Counted from the first letter of the stretch, positions 18,315 through 27,871 are shown. The stretch is DNA of 64,000 nucleotides from CAVSUZ01 sp963834715 (GCA_963834715.1 CAWIDE010000010.1:62001-126000); one strand, 5' to 3'. Notes: generated from the letters alone by a model not told the origin. Program-made: numbers and translations.

Positions 18315-18590
18315 ATGCGATACTTTATCACCGCAGCCACCCTGGTGTTAGCTCTCGGCTTCGGCCAGACCGCATTTGCGGCTGACAACGGCATGGGCAC
18401 TGGCGAGAATGGATACGGCTATTATCACGAGAGCAACGGCGCCGCGACGGGCTGGGGCACTCAGGAGAACGGTAACGGCTTCTATCACGAGAGTAATGCC
18501 GATACCGGGTGGGGCAATGCCTCGAATCGCAACGGCTTCTACCACGAGAGCAACGGCTCTGCGACCGTGAGTGGTGTTCGGCTCCACTAA
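18315..18590 (+). CDS. Secreted repeat peptide A (three W-G...YHESNG repeats)
   Basis: A 91-residue protein with a clear signal peptide (MRYFITAATLVLALGFGQTA, cleavage near FA-A). The mature part carries three imperfect repeats around 20-24 residues: NGMGTGENGYGYYHESNG, then GWGTQENGNGFYHESN, then GWGNASNRNGFYHESNG. AGAGGAGGTCTATC before ATG 18315 is a strong ribosome site, nearly the same as that of peptide C (46353). Peptide B (41511) and peptide C share the signal peptide style and one repeat. I know no named family. Presumably a periplasmic or secreted peptide, rich in Gly, Asn, Tyr and His. Confidence 0.75.
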   Translation: MRYFITAATLVLALGFGQTAFAADNGMGTGENGYGYYHESNGAATGWGTQENGNGFYHESNADTGWGNASNRNGFYHESNGSATVSGVRLH

Positions 18591-18646
18591 CTCCGTGTTG
18601 AGCCCCGTGCCCCTGCGAAAACAGGGGTCCTGGGAGCTCCGCCATT

Positions 18647-18739
18647 ATGCTGGAAACGTGGCGGGAGCAGACTATGGGAAATCTGTTTTTCGCGCTGGCG
18701 CTGACCGGCCTGCCCGTGCTCCTGATGCTCCTGCATTGA
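18647..18739 (+). CDS. Possible membrane micropeptide
   Basis: An open frame of 30 codons after peptide A: MLETWREQT, then MGNLFFALALTGLPVLLMLLH, a single membrane helix. The inner ATG at 18674 has GGGAG six bases upstream, giving a 21-residue product; ATG 18647 is the longer option. A hairpin follows at 18751. Too short for statistical support. Confidence 0.33.
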   Translation: MLETWREQTMGNLFFALALTGLPVLLMLLH

Positions 18740-18750
18740 ACCCCCCAGAC

Positions 18751-18792
18751 CCTCGGGGTTCTCCAGAGCTGGGGCGGCAGTTTGCCCCGAGG
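18751..18792 (+). terminator. Hairpin terminator after repeat peptide A region
   Basis: CCTCGGGG (18751-18758) pairs with CCCCGAGG (18785-18792). A nested GGGGC/GCCCC stem (18771-18775, 18784-18788) offers an alternative hairpin. The nested stem-loop sequence resembles that after peptide C at 46503-46530. Confidence 0.45.
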
Positions 18793-18944
18793 TTTGGCGT
18801 AAACGTGTAAACCTGCATTCCTCGCCGTCGCGGCTCGTAAGCCCGCTGTAGTGTAGCGCGACGATCTGGATGGGAGGCGTATTGCCTCATTCAGAGATCT
18901 TCCCGAGCCGCCGGGCTTTGCCTCATCAAAATGTTCCCGGCGCC

Positions 18945-19192
18945 TCATTGCGCGGCTCCCGCTGCCGCAGCCATCGCTCCCGTTGCCTCACTACGTGCTG
19001 CCGGGAAGATCATCCCGTGCGCCAACTCGCGCCGCCATACCTTTACCCGGCGCTGCAGTGTCCGCAGCTGGCCGTCCGGATAAACCCCCGGCTGCTCGCC
19101 CTGCAGCCGCTCCAGCAGTTCCCGGCCCGTCCGCCATGGCTCCGCCTCAAACCATTCGCGCAACTGCACCGTCACCGCCGCAAACGGATCGG
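18945..19192 (-). pseudogene. C-terminal fragment of an IS21-type transposase
   Basis: Encodes DPFAAVTVQLREWFEAEPWR, then TGRELLERLQGEQPGVYPDG and QLRTLQRRVKVWRRELAH, which is the C-terminal end of an IS21/integrase-core transposase. The upstream catalytic core is missing; at 19193 the sequence switches to a truncated istB. It belongs to a different element from the istA gene to its right. Confidence 0.65.
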
Positions 19193-19644
19193 GCTACCTG
19201 CAGCCGTTGCACGAGATCCGAGGTTCGGCTGAACAGAACGCGGAATCCATTCTCGACGAGCGCACGGCCGATCGCTGCTGCGCAGTGACTCTTCCCGGCG
19301 CCTGGCGGCCCAAAAAGTAAAAGATTGGTTGCCTTGTCGAGCCAGGTATCCCCGGCGGCAAGCGCCATGACCCGGGCTTTGCTGAGCATCGGCACGATGG
19401 AGAAGTTGAAGTTGTCGAGCGTCTTGCCCGGCAACAGGCGAGCCTCGGCGAGGTTGCGCCGGATGCGCCGCTGACCACGCTCCGCAATCTCCAGCTCGGC
19501 CAGGGCCGAGAGGAAGCGGGCGGCGGGCCAGCTCTCCTTATCGGCACGCTCGCTGAATTCCGGCCAGAGCCGGGCGATGGCTGGCAAACGCAGCTCATTG
19601 AGCAGCAGCGGCAGCCGATTGGTATCCACCTCGATCTTGCTCAT
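19193..19644 (-). pseudogene. IstB-type IS21 helper ATPase, truncated
   Basis: The N-terminal 150 residues of an IstB ATPase: MSKIEVDTNRLPLLLNELRL, LEIAERGQRRIRRNLAEARL, and Walker A LLLFGPPGAGKSHCAAAIGR. The sequence leaves the family after SDLVQRLQVAR at about 19193, so Walker B and the rest are lost. Start ATG 19644 overlaps the istA stop, the normal IS21 arrangement. Confidence 0.8.
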
Positions 19645-21156
19645 GACCGCGCCCATTCGTGGGGCGCCTGGAGTAAGGCGTCATAGGCAATCGCCGCGGG
19701 AATAGTGACGGTGACCTCGGGCAAGGCGACGCTTTGCGGCGCGAAGCGGCGCTGCAAAGTGAGCAGATCGGGCAGATCCCCGGCCTCGAGAAGCGCCCGC
19801 AGTTCGCCGGCCAACTCAGCCTCGCAGGCCCGGTCATGTGCCAGAGCAAGCAAACCCACCATGGTGCGGCAGGCGTGGCGAGCGGGTCCGGCGGCAAGCA
19901 ATCCTCCCAGGCGTCGCGGAACGCTTCGCGCGGGAACAGCTGGTCGCGATAGATGAGGTTGAGCAACGCCATCGGCTTGCGGCGCAAGGAGTGAATGACG
20001 TGGTGATAATCGATCACGTGGCCATTGCGGTCGTCGGCAGGCCGTCGGCCTCGTGGCAGTGTCAGCACCAGACTGCCGCCAAGGAAGCATTCCAGCCGGT
20101 CATCATAGAGACGCACCCGCAAACGGTGGCCGATCAGCCGGGATGGAACGGTGTAGAAGACGTGCCGCAAAAGGAATCCGCTGCTGCGGGTCACAGTGAC
20201 CAGCTCGTCCTCGAAGTCGTCGGTGCGCCGCGGCGGCAACGGCTGGAGCTTGAGCCGCTCGATCTCCAGCAGCTTGCGGCGGCCGGCATTGGCGCGACCG
20301 ACGATCTCATCGACAAAGCGGCGGTATTCATCGAGATCAGCAAAATCGCTGCTGCCCGTAGTAAAAGTGCTTGGCCGAGAGCCCGTTTGAGGTGGCCGTG
20401 TGGTCCTTCGACCGAGCCATTCTCGTGCGCGACACCGCGGTTATTGCGCGTCGGCGTCATGCCGTAATGGGCGCACAGCGCCTCATAGCGGCGGGTCTGA
20501 TCCTCCGCAGCCTCGGGTTCGAGATTGCGGAACGCCGCCGAAAGGCTGTCACTGCGATGCTCAAGCGGTGCGCCGCCCAGGGTCCAGAGCGCGTTCTGCA
20601 AGCCTTCGGCCAGGGCAACGAAGCTCTCGCCGCCCAGCACGACGTGCGCAAACTCCCAGTTCGAGAACGGCAGGCAGAAGTGGTCCAGCCGGTGCTCAAG
20701 TGGCAGGCCGGCGATGCTCACGCCGAGGTCGGTGGCGTCAGTGAAATCCGATAACGCCTGCTGGCCGGGTGGATGCTCCTGGCGAAAGATCACCTCCCGT
20801 TCCGGGCCGTGCAATGCCCGCCATACCCTGATCCGACGCTCCAGGGTACGCCGCAAATTATCGGAGAACTCGCCAGGGTGCCGACGCTGCATCTCCCCAA
20901 GGATGGTGATCGGCCGCAGTCCTGGCGCAGCCTGGAGCAGCGGCACGATCTCGCTCTCGAAGTAAGGTTCCAAAGGGTCGGGCCGGCGCCGGCCGCGCGG
21001 CTGGCGTTTGCAGGAGGGCAACCGGGGATCGGCATCGAGCCGTGCGCCGGTGCCGGTGCTGAAACCGGCCTTGGCCGCGGCGGTCTCTCGGCTGTGCGTC
21101 GGTCGGAGCTTCATGTACAACTTCGCCTGCTGGTCTGTGATGTGTCGGCCGGGCAC
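19641..21156 (-). pseudogene. IstA-type IS21 transposase, frameshifted twice
   Basis: DDE transposase of an IS21 element. It starts at GTG 21156 (VPGRHITDQQAKLYMKLRPT) with core segments QALSDFTDATDLGV and HENGSVEGPHGHLKRAL. Two single-G losses break the frame: near 20355 (CTACGGG where CTACGGGG fits) and near 19912 (TGGGAGGATTG where TGGGAGGGATTG fits). The remaining frames give DEIVGRAN-type sequence, FLLRHVFYTVPSRLIGHRLR and RFAPQSVALPEVTVTIP up to HEWARS. With the truncated istB this element is dead. Confidence 0.78.
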
Positions 21157-21553
21157 AGAGAGGTCTCTTCTTGGCGGTTGAGCACCTCGCCATTCCGGCA
21201 TGCGTCACGGAGTTGCAGGCGATCCGAAAAGACCGCTTTGACGCCGGGGGCCAGCCTACGGTTGGGCTACGCCCGCCCTCCGGCCGCCCCCGGCGCCACT
21301 CATCCTGACTGACGCGCTATCCACCTTGATTGTCGCTGTGCAGCTGTAGCGCGTTTGCAGGGCCGGGGCGCCCCGCTCTCGCCCTGGGCCTTCAAAATCG
21401 GTATCGAACTTCATGGCCTGACCATCGACGCCTGCGGCGGGGACCGCTTTTTCTGCCTGGCGGGTTTCGCAGCCTTGCGCTCTCCTCTAAACTGGACACC
21501 GTCCGGCAGCTCCAGGACTATCCGAGGGCTGGAAATGGGAGATCGTCGGATGT
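21157..21553. other. No convincing gene
   Basis: Roughly 400 bp between the IS21 remnant and the peroxidase. A frame at 21355-21480 reads SPWAFKIGIELHGLTIDACG, which looks protein-like but has no start, no family and no continuation. It may be IS21 end sequence plus a gene scrap. Confidence 0.35.
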
Positions 21554-22660
21554 GTGGGCGAGCGACATTCCTCGCGGCGGGTGGCGCTGGGCGAAAAGCT
21601 GTTCTTCGACAGCCGACTGTCTGGTGACGGCACCGTTGCCTGCGCCACGTGCCACGATCCGGCGCGCGCCTTTACCGACGGCAGGCCCGTGTCAGTCGGC
21701 ATCCATGGCCGCACCGGTCAGCGCAACGCGCCAACCGTTTTGAACGCGCTCTATAACAAGACGCAGTTCTGGGACGGCCGGGTCCATACGCTGGAGCAGC
21801 AGGCGGCGCTGCCGATCACGAACCCCTTCGAGATGGGCTCGGCCACTATCGCCGATGCGGTGTCCAGGATCGCTGGCGACAGGGACTATCAGGCGCAATT
21901 CATGCAGGCCTTCGGTCGGGACGTAAACGACCAGGACATGCTGCGGGCCACCGCCACCTACGAACGGACGCTGGTTTCCTTCGATTCTCCCTTCGACCAT
22001 TTCGTCGCTGGAGACGCGGGCGCCATCAGCGACTCGGCCAAATGCGGTTGGGAATTGTTCAATACCAAGGTGCACTGCAATCGGTGCCATGCTTTGACAG
22101 AGCAGCAGCGGGATACCACCGTCTTCACCGATAATGATTTTCATAACATCGGCATCGGAATCCTCCGGCACAATGTGGTTCCCTTGGCGCGGCAGGCAGA
22201 GCGTGATCTGGCGCAAGGACATCTGGAAAATATCGACGTCGCGGCGATCACCAGCGAGATGTCAGTCCTCGGACGGTTTCTCATTACGAAAAAGCCGAGT
22301 GACATCGCGTCGTTCAAGACACCGGACCTGCGAAATATTCTCGTAACCGGGCCTTACTTCCACGACGGGTCGATGCAAACCCTGTGGGATGTTGTGGATC
22401 ACTACAACAAAGGCGACGGCGTGAGTGATCCATGGCTCAACGAGGACATCCAGCCCTTGGCGCTGACCGAGCCCGAAATAGACGATGTGGTGGCTTTTCT
22501 TGCGCCACTGACCAGCCCTCAATACAAGCAGTTTGGCGACCAGGAATATGCACGGCAACTGGCTCTGGCGAAGGTGAGCCGTCCGCAGCGGGATACGGCG
22601 CGGGCCTTCGGTCCGAAGCCGACGCAGCCAAAGCCGCCTCCGTTTGATGTTGTTCCGTGA
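21554..22660 (+). CDS. Di-haem cytochrome c peroxidase / MauG-like, N-terminally truncated
   Basis: Periplasmic di-haem peroxidase. Haem-attachment motifs CATCH (residue about 34) and CNRCH (about 177) are both present. So are RNAPTVLNALYNKTQFWDGR, LEQQAALPITNPFEMGS, FKTPDLRNILVTGPYFHDGS and LTEPEIDDVVAFLAPLTSP. The family's signal peptide and first about 40-60 residues are missing: homology starts at RVALGEKLFFDSRLSGDGT and the upstream DNA is unrelated. Without a signal peptide it could not receive haem in the periplasm, so it is likely non-functional. It precedes a molybdopterin oxidoreductase operon on the same strand. Confidence 0.78.
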   Translation: MGERHSSRRVALGEKLFFDSRLSGDGTVACATCHDPARAFTDGRPVSVGIHGRTGQRNAPTVLNALYNKTQFWDGRVHTLEQQAALPITNPFEMGSATIADAVSRIAGDRDYQAQFMQAFGRDVNDQDMLRATATYERTLVSFDSPFDHFVAGDAGAISDSAKCGWELFNTKVHCNRCHALTEQQRDTTVFTDNDFHNIGIGILRHNVVPLARQAERDLAQGHLENIDVAAITSEMSVLGRFLITKKPSDIASFKTPDLRNILVTGPYFHDGSMQTLWDVVDHYNKGDGVSDPWLNEDIQPLALTEPEIDDVVAFLAPLTSPQYKQFGDQEYARQLALAKVSRPQRDTARAFGPKPTQPKPPPFDVVP

Positions 22661-22782
22661 AAGCGGCAGACCTTCATCACGCAGCAGCAGGAGAAGAATC
22701 AGGACCTATTCTGGCCCTCGCGTGGCTCGGTTATGTTTGATGGCAGCCTCGCGGGCAGTTTCAGACGCAAAGGTGCAACCGC

Positions 22783-23404
22783 ATGGACGAACCCCCGATT
22801 TCCCGCGGCTTCAGGTCGAGGCGGCAAGAGCAGAACTCCAGCCAGCCGGATACCGCCCGGACAATATGTTACGACGGATTTCCCGGTTCTTTCGGCGGGA
22901 CCGACACCGCTAATCAAACTCGAAGAGTGGACTTTCGCGCTTCAGTTCGCCGGATCCCTGCTTGGAAAGTGGACATGGACTGAATTCGAGGCGCTCCCCC
23001 AGACCACATTCAAAACGGACATTCACTGCGTCACCAAATGGTCGAAGCTCGACACAATCTGGCAAGGCGTGACATTCGACGATTTGTTGAAGGCAGCGGG
23101 CCTCGTGGAAGCGCCCGCGCCCTACGTCATGGCTCATTGCGACGGCGGCTACACAACTAATGTCCCCGTCGCCGATCTCGTCGGCGGCAAAGGCATGATC
23201 GCAACTCGCTATGACGGGTTGCCGATCCTGCCGGCGCATGGGGGCCCGGCGCGCCTGCTTGTGCCTCATCTTTACTTTTGGAAGAGCGGCAAATGGGTCC
23301 GCAGATTGCGCTTCATGGAAAAGGACGAAGCCGGTTTCTGGGAGTCGTTGGGTTATCACAACTACGGCGACCCCTGGAAAGAACAGAGATATGACGGCGA
23401 TTGA
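22783..23404 (+). pseudogene. Molybdopterin-dependent sulfite-oxidase-like oxidoreductase, 4-bp duplication near the start
   Basis: Sulfite oxidase-like molybdenum cofactor protein (PF00174). Recognisable parts are GQYVTTDFPVLSAGPTPLI, FKTDIHCVTKWSKLDTIWQG (Cys ligand of molybdenum), DDLLKAAGL and HYFWxSGKW-type end (here HLYFWKSGKWVRRLRF). The native start is ATG 22783 (MDEPPISRGFRSRRQEQN). A tandem duplication AGCCAGCC at 22840-22847 adds four bases and shifts the frame just before SRIPPGQ. The rest is open to 23404 and overlaps the ferredoxin reductase start. Translation from internal starts could still yield most of the domain. Confidence 0.8.
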
Positions 23405-24155
23405 GAGCCCGGCCAGCGCTGCGCGGAGGCTCGAGTGGCAGCCAGCTCGGGTGCGCGAAGTCATCGTCGAAACGACCCGCGTGAGAAGCCTTTTGCTGGA
23501 CGTAACCGGATGGCGGGGACACTTGCCAGGCCAGCATGTGGATATCCGGCTCACGGCAGAAGATGGCTACCAGGCTCAGCGCAGCTATTCGATCGCCTCG
23601 CCTCCGGAGGACGAATTAGTCACTTTGACTGTGGAGCACGTGGAGAATGGCGAAGTGTCTCCATATCTCGTCCAAGAGCTCCGCGGCGGTGACCAATTCG
23701 AACTGCGGGGGCCGGTCGGGGGCTATTTTGTATGGACCGTCGCGATTGGCGGTCCTCTCTGTCTCATAGCGGGCGGATCGGGCATTGCGCCCCTGATGGC
23801 GATGCTTCGTCACCGCGACAGGCGGAACAGTCGCGCCCCCGCGGCGCTGTTGTATTCGTCCAGAAGCCTGGAAGACGTCATCTACCGAAAAGAACTTGAT
23901 GCAATGGCGCGCCGCGATTCTGATCTGCGAATGGTCAACACGCTCACCAGAAAACTGCCGGAGGGATGGAGGGGCTATCGGGGCAGAATCGATAAGGCGC
24001 TGCTGGCCGAAGCGTGTTTTCCACCCGACCAGAATCCGAAGATATTTGTCTGTGGCCCTACTCCTTTCGTGGAAGACGTCTCGAGGTTTCTGGTGGAGCT
24101 TGGACATGACCCTTTCACCATCAAGACGGAGCGATTCGGACCCACAGGAGGATGA
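23391..24155 (+). CDS. Ferredoxin-NADP reductase-like flavoprotein
   Basis: A 254-residue FAD/NAD(P) oxidoreductase. The FAD domain contains GHLPGQHVDIRLTAEDGY and QRSYSIASPPED; the NAD(P) domain contains LCLIAGGSGIAPLMAMLRHR and KIFVCGPTPFVEDVSRFLV. No 2Fe-2S domain is attached. Start ATG 23391 overlaps the end of the molybdopterin enzyme gene. The known association of sulfite-oxidase-like proteins with such a reductase and DUF6510 suggests an electron-transfer chain; the substrate is not known. Confidence 0.88.
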   Translation: MTAIESPASAARRLEWQPARVREVIVETTRVRSLLLDVTGWRGHLPGQHVDIRLTAEDGYQAQRSYSIASPPEDELVTLTVEHVENGEVSPYLVQELRGGDQFELRGPVGGYFVWTVAIGGPLCLIAGGSGIAPLMAMLRHRDRRNSRAPAALLYSSRSLEDVIYRKELDAMARRDSDLRMVNTLTRKLPEGWRGYRGRIDKALLAEACFPPDQNPKIFVCGPTPFVEDVSRFLVELGHDPFTIKTERFGPTGG

Positions 24156-24159
24156 GGCG

Positions 24160-24435
24160 ATGACCGAGAATGATTCGGGGTTCGTTCTGGACGGCAATGC
24201 CGCTGCAGGCCTTCTTCGGGAAGTCTTCGCCGCCGAGATAACGACCGCGCATATTCAATGCGACGCATGCGGTTCAGGCGGAGCCGTAGGTTCTTTGCGC
24301 CTCTACGCGGCTCCGATGGGAGTGGTGCTAAGGTGTGCGCATTGCGCGAATATTCTGATGAGGGCGGTCCAGACGCCGCACGGTCGCTGGCTTGAAATGA
24401 AGGGCGCGCGCTGCCTCAGATTCGCCCTCGCCTAA
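24160..24435 (+). CDS. DUF6510 family zinc-binding protein
   Basis: A 91-residue protein with two C-x2-C motifs (QCDACGSG and RCAHCANIL), suggesting a zinc ribbon. It starts at ATG 24160 with ACAGGAGGATGAGGCG upstream. It is last in the molybdopterin oxidoreductase/ferredoxin reductase operon, the usual location of DUF6510 genes. It probably supports assembly or electron transfer; the role is not established. Confidence 0.8.
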   Translation: MTENDSGFVLDGNAAAGLLREVFAAEITTAHIQCDACGSGGAVGSLRLYAAPMGVVLRCAHCANILMRAVQTPHGRWLEMKGARCLRFALA

Positions 24436-24537
24436 GAGGCTTAAAGGATTGTCGTCACTGCCGTGGGCTCCGACGATGCCTCCGCCACCACAGGCGTGTA
24501 ACTCGTCGTTGCGATGACGGCCACACTGGGCTCTAGC

Positions 24538-24590
24538 CCGGATAATTCATTGCATGCCAGGGATTCGCTGGTGGATGTCGCTTAATATCC
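24538..24590. repeat. Degenerate IS1380-type terminal sequence
   Basis: GATAATTCATTGCATGCCAG, GGATTCGCTGG and GGATGTCGC resemble, at roughly two-thirds identity by eye, the terminus of the IS1380 elements at 53745 and 47737 (TTATTCATCGCATAGCAGGG). Probably a diverged solo end. The rest of 24436-25088 has no gene I can support. Confidence 0.4.
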
Positions 24591-25088
24591 CGTCCCCGCA
24601 GAGGGTGAAGCAGCCAGAGCCACTATTCAGCGCGCTAGCCCGGTATTGCTGGGCTGCCGCGTGCTGGCGGAAACTGGAAGGTCACGGCAATTATTTGAGC
24701 GGCTATTGGCCGCACGAACCGCCGCCTCCCAACGGGCTCTCGTCATCGAATGACTACCCCCTCAAATAAAAACCCGGGCATTTAACTCAAGGCCACGGCC
24801 GGTGGCGAGGCGTGCGCGCCGTAAGGCGCCCGCCTATGGGGCACGCACGGCGTGGCGTGGAACCTGGCCCCAGTTGCGTGCGCAGAAGCCGCAAGTTGCA
24901 AGTGCAAGCGTCATTAAAGAAATGCCTGTGCCAGCGGGAGAAAATTTGCACGAAGCATCAACTTTCCAGTTTACAAACATTCCGGGTTTATGGTTGTGTG
25001 ATGTTGGATTGCCAGTAAGGCAGCCAGACAAACATTCATGACGGAGTGGCAAAAGGTTGCTCCCCATGCTCACATGGGAGTTAAACCA

Positions 25089-25382
25089 ATGACTGACACT
25101 AACACTGCTACCTCTGGCAATCCTGCTCTTGAAGCTGTCCAGGCACGGATCAATGCGGAATATGCTGCAATGAAGCCAGCACAGAAGGCGGCTTTCCGTC
25201 GGCGGCTGAAAGAAGCTGGCAATCTTCCTCTTCCTACGATTGTCAAGAAAACCAGTGAACAGGATCGGATTATTGCAGAAATCAAGGCTATGCCTGTTGA
25301 ACAGAGACAGGGACGGATTGATGAGGTTTACACTGCTTACACTAGCCGCTCCTATTCACCAAGCGCTGTGAAAAATGGCTGA
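25089..25382 (+). CDS. Hypothetical protein with atypically low GC
   Basis: A 97-residue, highly charged, probably helical protein: MTDTNTATSGNPALEAVQAR, then MKPAQKAAFRRRLKEAGNLP and KTSEQDRIIAEIKAMPVEQR. ATG 25089 has GGGAG upstream. The codon use is visibly more AT-rich than neighbours, suggesting transfer. No family recognised. It lies between a diverged IS1380 end and an IS1380 transposase remnant. Confidence 0.55.
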   Translation: MTDTNTATSGNPALEAVQARINAEYAAMKPAQKAAFRRRLKEAGNLPLPTIVKKTSEQDRIIAEIKAMPVEQRQGRIDEVYTAYTSRSYSPSAVKNG

Positions 25383-25499
25383 GTCGCACCGCCGCGAATC
25401 CGGGCAGCCTCGGCCGTTGCGCCTGTTTCATCGCGATCGGATCGGATTGTTGGTTGGGGTTGATGGGAAACGGGTTCGACGGGGCGCCTGCCCCGCGGT

Positions 25500-26087
25500 C
25501 TATGGAGCAGCCGGCACCAAGCTGTGGGCGAGATCGCGGAACAATGCTGCCTCAGGGCAGGAGGCAGCGAAAGCGATGCGCACACGGGAAGCGGTCTCGA
25601 TTACCCGTGCAGCGACCTTCATCAGCCGCAGCCGAATGGTGGTGAACTCGGCGGTGGTCAGCGCGTGTGCCTTGGGGATGCCGTCGCGCACGTTGCGCAA
25701 CAGCCAATAAGCTGCGGTGTGAAGGACGAGCCGCATCTGATTGGCAAGCGGCGCCCGACATGAGGTGCGGTCGGAGGCAAGTTGGCTCTTGTGAAGTTTG
25801 ATCAGGTTTTCCGCCTGGCCGCGCTCACAATAAAGCGTATCATACAGCCACTCAGCGCTGCCCGTGGTGATGTTGCTGACCACGAAGCGGATGTCGAGGC
25901 CGAGAGTGGACGCCTCGATGCGGGCCGCGATACGACGCGAACGCGACCAGGATTTGGCCCGATACTGTGTTTCGGTGTAGCGCCGCAGCAGCGGGGCATC
26001 GGCTTCGGCGCGACGGACACGAACGTCGTCAGCTGCCGGCTCGACCAGGCTGCGCAGCACGTCGTTGCCGGACAGGCCGAAGACGTT
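25500..26087 (-). pseudogene. IS1380-family transposase, C-terminal half
   Basis: Encodes the C-terminal half of an IS1380 transposase, from NVFGLSGNDVLRSLVEPAAD through RAKSWSRSRRIAARIEAST, LYCERGQAENLIKLHKSQLA and MRLVLHTAAYWLLRNVRDGI. The N-terminal half with the first catalytic Asp is not present upstream; the open frame beyond 26087 is unrelated. Therefore a dead remnant. Confidence 0.8.
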
Positions 26088-26215
26088 ACTGCGCAAATCG
26101 CTGCGGCGACGGCGTCGCCCTGGGGTGGGGCAGTCTGGAGCGGCTTGCGCTTCAGTCGCATCGGCAGGTTTCGTCAACCCCCGTGGTTGTCCGGCTGTGC
26201 AACAGGCTAACATGA

Positions 26216-26804
26216 GCGGGGGTTAGATCCAAGGCTGCTCCCAGGACCATGGATGATGCGCAATCTCGAAGGGTGGTGAGTTTTCACACGGTCTGGAATA
26301 ATTTTGCACCCCATACCCAGGCCGGCAAAATCAACGGTTTTGGCTGGTGCAGAAGTTCGGTGTGGAGGTCCGCTCAGCGTCGGTTGCGGCTTGCAAACTG
26401 CTCCGAAAGCTGCCGTTCCGCTTTCGGCCATCGTCCGCCGCGTGTCCCTGACCGGTCGGACGAACGTCAGCGGTCGCAATGTCGCGCGGCGGCCCTGGGT
26501 TTATTCCGGTCGTAACCGAACCTAGCCCGGTGCCCCGGGTGGGGACCTGTCCGGTCACCCCCTCCCAAAGGCGGCCCGCGTTAGGTATGCCATGCGGACG
26601 AGCGGCCGTTTTCCAGGTCCCGTTCCATCGGCAATCGTGGGTTGCTCACTGAGCTTGACCCTGATGACCCGGACATCGCCTTCGGTCTTTGCGATCTCGA
26701 CTTCGGTGAGCCGGCGCTGGGCAGCGTCTCACAGAGCTGCGGGAGATACCAGGCAAGCTGGCTGCCCGGTGAGCGGGCGACCATTGAAGTGAAGAGGGCA
26801 GCCT
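26216..26804. other. No convincing gene
   Basis: About 590 bp of GC-rich sequence between the IS1380 remnant and the homocysteine methyltransferase. Frames are short and their products lack family features. Confidence 0.4.
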
Positions 26805-27749
26805 CTAAAACCTGGTCGTAACGGCAGCCCGAGCGCGCACCGCCGCTTCGATGTGCTCGGTCGTGAGGCCGCAACAACCGCCCAAAACTTGCACCCCCGC
26901 CTTGATCCACTCTTGGCAGAACGCTCCGAAGCGCTCCGGTGCAATCACATCGACAAATCGCCAATTCGGCATCTCGAAATAGCCAGAGTCCGGGTAAGTC
27001 ATCAGCGCGCCCGGGAAATGCTTCCGCGTGACCGAAAGCGCGTCCGTAACGACCTCGGAGTTCGTGTGCATGGGCCCTGCCGCGTCGATCCCTGCTCTCG
27101 GAATAAGGCGTGCGATCTTGTCAAGAGGCAGGTCCTCGGACTGGTGGTAGCTTACGACGCGTCCGTCCGTGGCGCGGCGCGCGCTCAGGCCGAACCAAAC
27201 CGGCAGTCCGGTTGCAAGCGCCGCCTCGACGGCGAGCTTTGGCCGCTCCGGGTGGTACGTCATTTCGAGCAGGATGAGCTCGGCGCCGGCAGCCTTAAGC
27301 AGCTGGGCAAGCTCGTGGAAGGCATCAGACATCTCGGCCACCGACGGCATCTTGCTCTGGTCCAGGTTCGGCGAGCCTGGCGTCATCGGGACCATATGCG
27401 AAAGCGATCCGGCGACGACGACTGTATGGCCGGCCGGCGTGAGCGCGCGGGCACGGAGCGCTGCCTCCACCGCCCGGCGATTGATTTCTTCGAGCTTGTC
27501 CGCATACCCGGCTGGCTTGAGCATGAGGCGGGAGGACGCATAGGTGTTTGCGGTGATGACCTCGGCACCGGCGTTGATGTAGTCGCGATGAATCTCGCTC
27601 AGTAGCTTGTCATTTCCGAGCGTGGCGGGACCGCACCAGGCAGCGGGGTCCATTGGCACGCCGCGGCGCTGCAGCTCGGTGCCGGTGCCGCCATCGAGAA
27701 TGACCACGTGGCCGGCGTCGAGCCGCCTCTTCAGTGCTTCGTACGACAT
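26805..27749 (-). CDS. Homocysteine S-methyltransferase family protein
   Basis: A 314-residue zinc-dependent methyltransferase of the MetH N-terminal/BHMT fold. It begins MSYEALKRRLDAGHVVILDG, then GGTGTELQRRGVPMD; the C-terminus has GVQVLGGCCGLTTEHIEAAV, whose GGCCG supplies two zinc cysteines, the third being earlier. It transfers a methyl group from a donor to homocysteine or a related thiol; the donor is not determined. ATG 27749 was chosen because the sequence upstream is IS3 DNA. The gene is intact although truncated IS3 DNA lies about 190 bp from its start. Confidence 0.85.
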   Translation of the reverse strand: MSYEALKRRLDAGHVVILDGGTGTELQRRGVPMDPAAWCGPATLGNDKLLSEIHRDYINAGAEVITANTYASSRLMLKPAGYADKLEEINRRAVEAALRARALTPAGHTVVVAGSLSHMVPMTPGSPNLDQSKMPSVAEMSDAFHELAQLLKAAGAELILLEMTYHPERPKLAVEAALATGLPVWFGLSARRATDGRVVSYHQSEDLPLDKIARLIPRAGIDAAGPMHTNSEVVTDALSVTRKHFPGALMTYPDSGYFEMPNWRFVDVIAPERFGAFCQEWIKAGVQVLGGCCGLTTEHIEAAVRARAAVTTRF

Positions 27750-27871
27750 CAGGCGCGATTTGGGCCTTTTCCGGCCTCCTCCGCAATATGGCTTCCCTCG
27801 CGAACGGCTGGACCAGCTGGAACGACACGGGGCTTGGTCAGGGGTATCGCCCGCCAGATGCGCAAATCCGA

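Noticed and set aside
18380..18580. Direct repeats that could suggest a CRISPR or VNTR array
   Set aside because: The repeats are in frame, of unequal length and encode the secreted peptide repeats; there are no uniform spacers.
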